This document shows, piece after piece, positions 1-4,881 of a stretch of DNA of 7,718 bases. The DNA lies in the NCBI GenBank assembly GCA_937957895.1, contig CALFEZ010000235.1, positions 1 through 7,718 of the forward strand, read 5' to 3'. The stretch is from an uncultured Erysipelotrichaceae bacterium. Its GTDB lineage: Bacteria; Bacillota_I; Bacilli_A; Erysipelotrichales; Erysipelotrichaceae. Within the stretch, counting starts at the first letter, position 1, and each line of letters begins with the position of its first letter. Under the pieces are notes generated by a model. The model was given only the letters and a program-made list of their open reading frames with translations, did no database searches and had not been told where the DNA came from. Both the position numbers and the translations under genes were made by a program.

Positions 1-19
1 TCCTTTTTTGGTTCTAGTT

Positions 20-60
20 AGTATACCCACCCAACCATCAACACCAAAATCACACCTCCT
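20..60 (-). other. Ribosome binding site with a 9-codon reading frame; leader peptide or start region of the next gene
   Basis: On the minus strand a very strong Shine-Dalgarno sequence (AAAGGAGGTG) is followed 7 nt later by TTG GTG TTG ATG GTT GGG TGG GTA TAC and the stop TAA. This would give a 9-residue hydrophobic peptide (MVLMVGWVY if TTG starts). A second frame through the same bases stays open to the window edge but has no start codon at a suitable distance. Just before the edge a further purine-rich stretch (AAAAAAGGA) could be the ribosome site of a gene starting outside the window. The site follows the dhaL-like gene and its terminator. It could be a leader peptide, the broken start of a gene, or chance; no function is assigned. 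Confidence 0.3.
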
Positions 61-91
61 TTCACTTTCGATAGCTAGCGGAGTATAAATA

Positions 92-114
92 AGACAGGTC
101 TTTTTGGCCTGTCT
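92..114 (-). terminator. Intrinsic terminator after the DhaL-like gene
   Basis: Perfect 7-bp inverted repeat AGACAGG/CCTGTCT around a 9-nt A-rich loop (minus strand), followed by the modest T-rich run TTATTTAT. It lies about 47 nt past the stop codon of the DhaL-like gene and before a fresh ribosome binding site. The T-tract is interrupted, so termination may be partial and some transcripts may continue into the gene to the left. Confidence 0.65.
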
Positions 115-160
115 ATATCAGTCGATCCAGTCAAGCCTTGTTGATAGGATCGATAACTTA

Positions 161-796
161 TTACTTGAAAACTTCAACTAATCTTTCAAACATCATCGCC
201 ACAGCGATCGAACCGGCATCGTATGTGCCCATGCTTCTTTCACCGGTATAGGACGCTCTTCCGCGTTTGGCGATCCATGGCTTGATGTCTTCTGTTCGTT
301 GTCTTGCAATGGTAGCAGCTTCTTCAAGTCCTTCTACCAAGCTGCTTCCTTCTTTGATTTTTTTCTCCAAAGCTTCGACCGCAGGTACGAATGCATCCAA
401 CAGTGTCTTGTCACCCAGATCGGATTTGCCTCTTTTTTTCATTCCCTCGATCGCAAAATACAACATCTCAAACAAATCATCGAATGTCAGTTCTTCCTTG
501 TCTCCAGCCTTGATGCCACATCTCAATAACAACGTTCCCCAAATACTCCCGGTCACACCACCGACACTGCCCATAAAAGATGAAGCAGCATCTTTCAAAA
601 AGGTAGAAACATTGGTTCTATCGAGTTTCTCCCAGTGGTCTTCCGTAACGACTCTAAACCCGGTAGCCAATGAAGTTCCAAAGTCTCCATCCCCGCACAC
701 ACCGTCTAACTCAGAAAAATAGTTCTGATTTGATTTTGCCACATCTGCCAACGTTTGAACGATAAACTCAGCCATTTCCAAGCTTGATCTTGTCAT
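161..796 (-). CDS. dhaL: DhaL-like (Dak2-family) dihydroxyacetone kinase nucleotide-binding subunit
   Basis: A 211-residue protein, the normal length for DhaL, the ADP/ATP-binding subunit that passes a phosphate to a small ketose bound covalently to DhaK. Family marks seen: LDxxxGDGDxG at residues 30-40 with the three Asp that hold Mg in known DhaL (D31, D36, D38), the glycine-rich GGVTGSIWGTLL at 79-90, GDKTLLDAFVP at 128-138, and RGRASYTGERSMG at 178-190. Two substitutions stand out against typical DhaL: the His after the last Asp (DADHG) is Phe39, and the usual GHxDPGA is GTYDAGS (190-196). The start is ATG at 796 with AGGAGG 4 nt upstream. It has its own promoter with a cre site, so it is a separate unit from the kinase and aldolase genes. 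No DhaK or DhaM is in the window; DhaK may lie to the left. DhaL identity is firm; the acceptor (dihydroxyacetone, erythrulose or another ketose) is unknown. Confidence 0.9.
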   Translation of the reverse strand: MTRSSLEMAEFIVQTLADVAKSNQNYFSELDGVCGDGDFGTSLATGFRVVTEDHWEKLDRTNVSTFLKDAASSFMGSVGGVTGSIWGTLLLRCGIKAGDKEELTFDDLFEMLYFAIEGMKKRGKSDLGDKTLLDAFVPAVEALEKKIKEGSSLVEGLEEAATIARQRTEDIKPWIAKRGRASYTGERSMGTYDAGSIAVAMMFERLVEVFK

Positions 797-829
797 GTCT
801 CCTCCTGTGCTTTGATTATTATTTTGTTT

Positions 830-843
830 GATAGGGTACTATC
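830..843. promoter_or_regulatory. Short palindrome in the DhaL leader, possible operator
   Basis: GATAG-GGTA-CTATC, 5-bp arms around 4 bp, placed about 10 to 25 nt downstream of the predicted transcription start of the DhaL-like gene. That is a suitable place for a repressor operator. The arms are short and chance cannot be excluded. Confidence 0.25.
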
Positions 844-860
844 ATCAGTATTCTAAACCA

Positions 861-889
861 ATTGTATCAGTTAATGAAAGCGCTGTCAA
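861..889 (-). promoter_or_regulatory. Sigma-A-type promoter of the DhaL-like gene
   Basis: Minus-strand -35 TTGACA (884-889, perfect), 17-bp spacer and -10 TACAAT (861-866, one mismatch to TATAAT). The predicted start near 854 gives a leader of about 58 nt ending at a strong ribosome binding site (801-806). This is among the best promoter matches in the window and comes after the kinase terminator, so the DhaL-like gene is independently transcribed. Confidence 0.85.
875..888. promoter_or_regulatory. cre site (CcpA binding site) inside the DhaL promoter
   Basis: TGAAAGCGCTGTCA matches the Bacillota cre consensus TGWAANCGNTNWCA at every position. It covers most of the -35 box and part of the spacer, so CcpA bound with phosphorylated HPr would block RNA polymerase. 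This predicts carbon catabolite repression of the DhaL-like unit. No similar site was found ahead of the membrane-protein gene. Confidence 0.85.
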
Positions 890-909
890 TTGTTGCTTAT
901 GATGATGAT

Positions 910-933
910 TTCACATTGTAAATACTTCACATT
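910..933. repeat. Pair of 8-bp direct repeats upstream of the DhaL promoter
   Basis: TTCACATT occurs at 910-917 and again at 926-933, 16 bp start to start, about 20 to 45 bp upstream of the -35 box. Direct repeats there suit an activator that binds as a tandem dimer. An overlapping inverted repeat TTGTAA/TTACAA (916-921 and 939-944) is also present. No regulator gene is in the window. Confidence 0.35.
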
Positions 934-995
934 TTACGTTACAAAATATGGTAAAGAAGGCAAGTATTGGTATGTAGAAAATAAGACCATTCAAC

Positions 996-1023
996 AAAAA
1001 ACCTCGAAACAACGAGGCTTTTT
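996..1023 (-). terminator. Intrinsic terminator after the FGGY kinase gene
   Basis: Stem CCTCG/CGAGG (1002-1006 and 1013-1017) with a 6-nt loop. On the minus strand it is followed by TTTTTTGTTG, a strong T-tract, and on the plus strand by CTTTTTGT, so it could work both ways. It sits about 45 nt past the kinase stop and closes the aldolase-kinase unit before the DhaL promoter. Confidence 0.85.
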
Positions 1024-1062
1024 GTAAACAATCAACTATGATCAATAAAGATCAAAAGCAGT

Positions 1063-2601
1063 TTATAATTTGGACAACTGTGTAAAGATGCCTTCACTGA
1101 TCAGTGTTTGATAGAGCGAACGATACACTTTGTAAACTTCATTGTATCTGTCTACGTTTTCTGCGATCGGTTTTAAGGTGCTTTCAACACGAACCATGTT
1201 GTCAACAGCTTCTGCCGGGTCTTTATAAATACCGGCACCGACAGCTCCTAAGATCCCGGCCCCAATGATGGTGGCATCCGGAACTTCCAGGATCTTGATT
1301 TCAGCATCGAACATATCTGCTATGATCTGTCTCCATGCAGGTGATTTGGTAGCTCCGCCGGTTATCGTCAGTGAGTGGATTTCCACATCGGAAGACTTCA
1401 TGGCTTCGTACATGTCTTTGGCTTCAAGGGTGATACCTTCCATGACGGCACGGATCAGATCACTCTTGGTGTTGGAGAACTTCAATCCTGCAAACACGCC
1501 TTTGGTTTCCGGATTCCATGTTGGATAACCGGCTCCGATCAAGTAAGGCAAAAAGACGATGCCATTGGAACCTGGTTTGCTTGTGTTGACATGCTTTTCC
1601 ATCAAGACATAAGGATCGACTCCCGTTTCTTTTCCTTCGGCGATTTCTACTTCAGCCAACACATCTCGGATCCAGCGATAACTGCTTGCTGCTCCTAGTT
1701 GGATGCCCTCTAGTTCAAACAATCCCAATGCTCCGGAAGAAGGAGCCATCAATCCAGGACTCTTTTTAAGATTAAGTGTTTTTGATCCTACGACCAACAA
1801 TCCGGCTGTTCCCAATGTCAAAGAAGCAAATCCGTCATCGATCACCCCGGCTCCCAGTGCAGCACACTGTTGATCGCCGGTTCCGGTGATAATGGGAGTT
1901 CCAACAGGAAGTTTTGTCAGCTTTGATACTTCCGGTGTTACTTCTCCTACTTTTTCTGAAGGGTTGACCAATTTAGGTAGCTTGTTTTTATCGATGTCAA
2001 GAGCATCGAGGATCCTATCGGACCATTCAAGTTTAAAGACATCGATCATGCCGCTGCAGCATCCATTGGTGACTTCCGTAACGAAATCATCAGCACCAAA
2101 ACGATACATGATGTAATCAGGCATCATGACGATGTACTTGGCATTGTTGTATACTTCGGGATCATTCTTTTTGACCCAGTAAATTTTTTCAAGTGAGAAG
2201 GTAGGTGTGACCGGCATCCCTGAAATGGCATATAGTTCGTCTGCAGGGATCCTTTCAACGATATCACCGATCACGGAAGCTGCACGGTTGTCTTGCCAGC
2301 CATAAAGACGATTGTTGATCAGTTTGTTGTCACGATCGACAAATCCAAATGTGGCTCTTTGTGTTGAAAAAGCAACACAGGCAATATCTTTTGGATCGAC
2401 ATTCGACTTATCGATGGCAGTCTTACATGCTTTGAATGTTTCCTGTGTCAATAGTTCTCCATCTTGCTCTACCCAATCTTGTTGTGGATAGATACAGCCA
2501 TACTCACCATAGCCGGTACCTAAAACTTTACCCTTCTCTGAAAGGACCATGGCTTTGGTCCCAGTCGTACCAACATCGATAGCAACGATGTATTTGCTCA
2601 T
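1063..2601 (-). CDS. FGGY-family carbohydrate kinase, substrate unknown
   Basis: A 512-residue cytoplasmic ATP-dependent sugar or polyol kinase, normal length for the FGGY family (xylulokinase, glycerol kinase, gluconokinase and relatives). Family marks: N-terminal phosphate loop DVGTTGTKA (residues 9-17), STQRATF (79-85) and GWQDNRA (101-107) in the substrate region, GTGDQQCAALG (240-250) with the expected catalytic base D243, LGTAG (263-267), and GGATKSPAWRQIIADMF (415-431) of the C-terminal ATP-binding half. The QR pair and WQD resemble glycerol kinase and gluconokinase-like members more than the QMHG of xylulokinase, but this does not fix the substrate. The start is ATG at 2601, with AGGAGG at 2608-2613 overlapping the stop codon of the aldolase gene 10 bp upstream, so translation is probably coupled. 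Beside an aldolase and a DhaL homologue, it likely makes the phosphorylated ketose the aldolase cleaves; this is inference. Confidence 0.92.
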   Translation of the reverse strand: MSKYIVAIDVGTTGTKAMVLSEKGKVLGTGYGEYGCIYPQQDWVEQDGELLTQETFKACKTAIDKSNVDPKDIACVAFSTQRATFGFVDRDNKLINNRLYGWQDNRAASVIGDIVERIPADELYAISGMPVTPTFSLEKIYWVKKNDPEVYNNAKYIVMMPDYIMYRFGADDFVTEVTNGCCSGMIDVFKLEWSDRILDALDIDKNKLPKLVNPSEKVGEVTPEVSKLTKLPVGTPIITGTGDQQCAALGAGVIDDGFASLTLGTAGLLVVGSKTLNLKKSPGLMAPSSGALGLFELEGIQLGAASSYRWIRDVLAEVEIAEGKETGVDPYVLMEKHVNTSKPGSNGIVFLPYLIGAGYPTWNPETKGVFAGLKFSNTKSDLIRAVMEGITLEAKDMYEAMKSSDVEIHSLTITGGATKSPAWRQIIADMFDAEIKILEVPDATIIGAGILGAVGAGIYKDPAEAVDNMVRVESTLKPIAENVDRYNEVYKVYRSLYQTLISEGIFTQLSKL

Positions 2602-2611
2602 ATTTTTCCTC

Positions 2612-3319
2612 CTATTTGATCAGACCGATTTCTTTCATCTGATCGAATGCATCGATGATCTCAGGAGCCGAACGGGTCCCGATCAACTCTGCACCGGCTA
2701 AGATAAACACATATGCATTTTGAGGACGTGGAAACTTCACGCCGGAAACTTTTAGTTTGACACGAGATCCTTCCAGTGTTTTTTTCATCACCAAAAATTG
2801 TCCCATGGTAGGGCCTTCAAACTGCCCGGTGGATGTTTTGGCATAATCGATGCCAACGTCTTTGATGATCTCACACACTTTGGCTATTTCATCGTCTTTC
2901 AGATAGCAAACTTCCAAGATTACTTTAGTGACAATGCCTTTAGCTGCTGCTTTGAAAGCTTCCAGCTCGTTTTTGATTATGTCGTAGCGTTTGGCTTTGA
3001 CTGCTCCGATATTTATCACGAAGTCCAAGACAGTGCAACCGGCTTTGATAGCATATTCTACTTCAGCGATCTTGACTTCGACGGCAGATGCACCAAAAGG
3101 AAAATCGATACCGGACCCGATCAATATATCAGTCTCGGCAAGCTCTTCTTTCACGATTGGTGTCCAATAGGATGTTGCTGAGTAGAATGCTGCACAGTTG
3201 TATTTGATTGCTTCTCTGCAGCCTTGTCGAATGTCTTCTTCTGTAGTTTGTTTTGGAAGCACCGAATGATCAAAGCATTTTCCTAGTTCCCACTTTGATA
3301 TTTTTGTTAAATCAATCAT
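2612..3319 (-). CDS. DeoC-family class I aldolase, divergent from deoxyribose-phosphate aldolase
   Basis: A 235-residue single-domain TIM-barrel aldolase related to deoxyribose-phosphate aldolase (DERA). Matches in order: FDHSVLP (16-22) for the DERA DHTLL region; IDFPFGA (71-77); VLDFVINIGA (97-106), D99 aligning with the catalytic Asp102 of E. coli DERA; KVILEVCYL (132-140); YAKTSTG (159-165), K161 being the Schiff-base lysine; and LKVSGVKF (189-196), K190 being the second active-site lysine. DERA normally reads KASGGIR there and has serines near the C-terminus for phosphate; here one Gly and the Arg are replaced and the tail reads IGTRSAPEI (213-221). The product probably differs from deoxyribose 5-phosphate. 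ATG at 3319 is chosen: it has AAAGGA upstream, whereas a longer frame from TTG at 3385 runs into a terminator stem. Followed after 10 bp by the kinase. Confidence 0.88.
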   Translation of the reverse strand: MIDLTKISKWELGKCFDHSVLPKQTTEEDIRQGCREAIKYNCAAFYSATSYWTPIVKEELAETDILIGSGIDFPFGASAVEVKIAEVEYAIKAGCTVLDFVINIGAVKAKRYDIIKNELEAFKAAAKGIVTKVILEVCYLKDDEIAKVCEIIKDVGIDYAKTSTGQFEGPTMGQFLVMKKTLEGSRVKLKVSGVKFPRPQNAYVFILAGAELIGTRSAPEIIDAFDQMKEIGLIK

Positions 3320-3342
3320 GATATATCTAATCCTTTCAAGAC

Positions 3343-3359
3343 CGATAATAAACTTATCG
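3343..3359. promoter_or_regulatory. Inverted repeat ahead of the aldolase gene
   Basis: CGATAA-TAAAC-TTATCG, two perfect 6-bp arms around 5 bp, between the upstream terminator and the aldolase start. It could be an operator or a small RNA hairpin. I found no convincing promoter next to it, so its role is uncertain. Confidence 0.25.
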
Positions 3360-3383
3360 ATCCATGTATTGTGTCTAAAAAGC

Positions 3384-3408
3384 AAAGCCGCGATAAAATC
3401 GCGGCTTT
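3384..3408 (-). terminator. Strong intercistronic terminator between the membrane-protein and aldolase genes
   Basis: GCCGCGAT-AAA-ATCGCGGC is a perfect 8-bp stem extended by AAA/TTT to 11 bp. On the minus strand it is followed by TGCTTTTT, and on the plus strand by TTTATTTTAG. It starts 15 nt after the stop of the membrane-protein gene and 65 nt before the aldolase start. With no strong promoter after it, readthrough would supply the aldolase and kinase, giving more message for the membrane protein than for the enzymes. Confidence 0.85.
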
Positions 3409-3422
3409 ATTTTAGTATATGT

Positions 3423-4337
3423 TTAATATATGCCAAGAAGTGGAAGAATACCTAACAATAAGAATGAAGTAATGGCAATGGCCATGGCAGGTGGATCTAC
3501 GTGGTAGTCACCATAGACATGGAACAAGCGAGCCATGAAATCGCCCAAGAAAGAAGCGATCAAAGCCCCCACAAAGCCCCAGATCAGATTACCGCCACTG
3601 GCAACGACCCCCAAAGCAGCACACAATGTGACATGGTGTGTGACAGGGATGGCAGCACCAAACTGCAAGAACAACAAACTGAATGCCGATAAACAGAAAC
3701 CAAACAAAGCAGCTACGCCAACTGTGGCTGGATCTTCAAGCATCCTTGCAGCAACAAAAGCAGAAACACCACCGGCAAAGAGGGCGACCAATACTTTTTC
3801 AGCGATCGTGACTTGATATGGAACCCATGTCGGAGCACTGAATTTGAAACGTCCGCCCAGTTTTTTGACATCTTCAGGAACTACCCCAAAGAGTTCTTTC
3901 AGGCCAAGATCACCAAAGACGACTTTTCCAAGAAGGGCAACGACAAAGACGGTCAAAGCGATGGTATCGATCTTGCCTGCTAGTCCCAAGCTGATGGCAT
4001 AGTTGACGGCATAACCAATCACACCGAATATACCGGCAACGATCAATACATCCGGCTTACGAAGCGAAAGGGCACCCTTGGTAATATCTTTAGCCGAAGG
4101 CATGTATCCCTTTTTTCTTGCATAAGCATATGCCGCAACACCACCGGTAAAAGCCACATGAGGACCTAGGAAAGGGCCAAATGAAATGGCTCCAAGCCAG
4201 TCAAAGGTTCCACCTGCAGCAACAAACACGATCCCGAAAATTCCGGTAAGACCCACGAGAATAAACGACGCCAAGGCACCGATGGCTGCACCAAACGCAC
4301 CTCCGCAGAAAGCAATTAGTAGTTCTAAAATATCCAT
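3423..4337 (-). CDS. Polytopic membrane protein of unrecognised family, candidate transporter for the locus
   Basis: A 304-residue, Gly/Ala-rich, highly hydrophobic protein with about eight likely membrane segments (roughly residues 5-40, 50-72, 96-117, 123-140, 180-198, 205-228, 235-265, 281-303) and a more polar stretch at 141-178. I do not recognise the family. Notable motifs are GGAFGAAIGA (12-21), FGPFLGPHVAFTGG (53-66), PVTHHVTL (231-238) and HVYGDYHVDPPA (273-284); the His and Asp in or next to membrane segments (H60, H234, H235, H273, H279) could form a polar pathway. There is no ATPase, PTS phosphorylation domain or binding-protein partner, and no signal peptide for export. ATG at 4337 has GGAGG 5 nt upstream; a longer frame from TTG at 4373 lacks a better site. 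It leads the transcript that continues into an aldolase and a sugar kinase, so substrate uptake is the simplest idea, but this is inference from context only. Confidence 0.8.
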   Translation of the reverse strand: MDILELLIAFCGGAFGAAIGALASFILVGLTGIFGIVFVAAGGTFDWLGAISFGPFLGPHVAFTGGVAAYAYARKKGYMPSAKDITKGALSLRKPDVLIVAGIFGVIGYAVNYAISLGLAGKIDTIALTVFVVALLGKVVFGDLGLKELFGVVPEDVKKLGGRFKFSAPTWVPYQVTIAEKVLVALFAGGVSAFVAARMLEDPATVGVAALFGFCLSAFSLLFLQFGAAIPVTHHVTLCAALGVVASGGNLIWGFVGALIASFLGDFMARLFHVYGDYHVDPPAMAIAITSFLLLGILPLLGIY

Positions 4338-4709
4338 AATATCCTCCGTATTGGTTATTGAACCAGTTCTCAAAACTAAACAGTATCTTTATCACCATTC
4401 AATTTTTGTCATTGCTAGCAAAATAGAACATACTCTTTATTTCAATAGTAAGCGTGATGCATTTGGTTTCTTTCTTATGCAATGAGATCCGCCTATCAAG
4501 AAATGATCCATCCTTGCTGTCTATAAATCCTACACTTTGTGCCCTCCTTCTCCAATTGTTTCCTACTGATGTTCACTCTTTCTCCACATCTATTGAATGG
4601 TGTGATTCTCCTACAAAGTTTACATGATTCCTATCAAATGATATACAAATTGCATACATACAATCATTTATGTGTTCATATTATATTATATTTGTGTTTT
4701 ATTTAAGTC
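4338..4709 (-). other. Long untranslated leader of the membrane-protein gene, about 370 nt
   Basis: If transcription starts at the promoter at 4716-4744, about 370 nt precede the ATG at 4337. I see no convincing gene in it. Contents noted: an AAATGAT/ATCATTT pair (4636-4642, 4663-4669); a 7-bp inverted pair ACTTTGT/ACAAAGT (4534-4540, 4613-4619) enclosing a strongly purine-rich minus-strand stretch; a 10-bp palindrome TTGCTAGCAA (4412-4421); and a small hairpin TGGTT/AACCA (4352-4356, 4361-4365) just upstream of the ribosome binding site. It could hold a cis-acting RNA element, but no known riboswitch class was recognised. A cysteine-containing open frame at 4496-4630 is too short to call. 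Confidence 0.4.
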
Positions 4710-4715
4710 ATTTTT

Positions 4716-4744
4716 ATATTATAGTATGCTTTTTTACTTGTCAA
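4716..4744 (-). promoter_or_regulatory. Promoter of the membrane protein-aldolase-kinase transcript
   Basis: Minus-strand TTGACA (4739-4744) with TAATAT at 17 bp (4716-4721), overlapping a perfect TATAAT at 15 bp (4718-4723), in very AT-rich DNA. It lies directly after the ABC operon terminator and is the best promoter ahead of the membrane-protein gene. No cre match was found near it. Confidence 0.65.
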
Positions 4745-4766
4745 CATAATATAGACAAATTGAAAA

Positions 4767-4795
4767 GAAAAAACTCAATTTTATGCAAATTGAGT
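4767..4795 (-). terminator. Intrinsic terminator of the ABC transporter operon
   Basis: ACTCAATTT/AAATTGAGT, a perfect 9-bp stem (4773-4781 and 4787-4795) with a 5-nt loop, followed on the minus strand by TTTTTTC. It lies about 87 nt past the permease stop codon. Confidence 0.88.
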
Positions 4796-4815
4796 CATGG
4801 TGTTAGTTGTAAGTG

Positions 4816-4845
4816 ATTGTAAAAAGCGAATCGTTGTTTAGTCAA
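4816..4845 (-). promoter_or_regulatory. Possible extra promoter just before the ABC operon terminator
   Basis: TTGACT (4840-4845), 18-bp spacer, TACAAT (4816-4821) on the minus strand. A start near 4809 would meet the terminator at 4767-4795 almost at once, giving an RNA of only about 40 nt unless the terminator is bypassed. It may be a chance match. Confidence 0.25.
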
Positions 4846-4881
4846 CTTCGAGATCATGATCGTCCGTTTCAGACAAATGGA

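Noticed and set aside
122..153. Inverted repeat TCGATCC/GGATCGA after the DhaL-like gene
   Set aside because: The 18-nt loop and lack of a T-tract make it a poor terminator; GATC-rich arms are common by chance here.
267..722. Open plus-strand frame of 151 codons
   Set aside because: It lies antisense to the DhaL-like gene, whose motifs are certain; it shows no family motifs and has a biased, Ser-rich composition.
2798..3181. Open plus-strand frame of 127 codons
   Set aside because: It lies antisense to the aldolase gene with its catalytic motifs; no ribosome site or recognisable motif.
3320..3385. Longer aldolase starting at TTG 3385
   Set aside because: The extra 22 residues have no counterpart in the family and that start sits in the terminator stem; ATG at 3319 has a usable ribosome site.
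4338..4373. Longer membrane protein starting at TTG 4373
   Set aside because: ATG at 4337 has GGAGG at the right distance and begins directly with the first hydrophobic segment.
4186..4485. Plus-strand frame of 99 codons entering the 4338-4881 gap
   Set aside because: Most of it is antisense to the membrane-protein gene, it is low in complexity, and it has no ribosome site or promoter.
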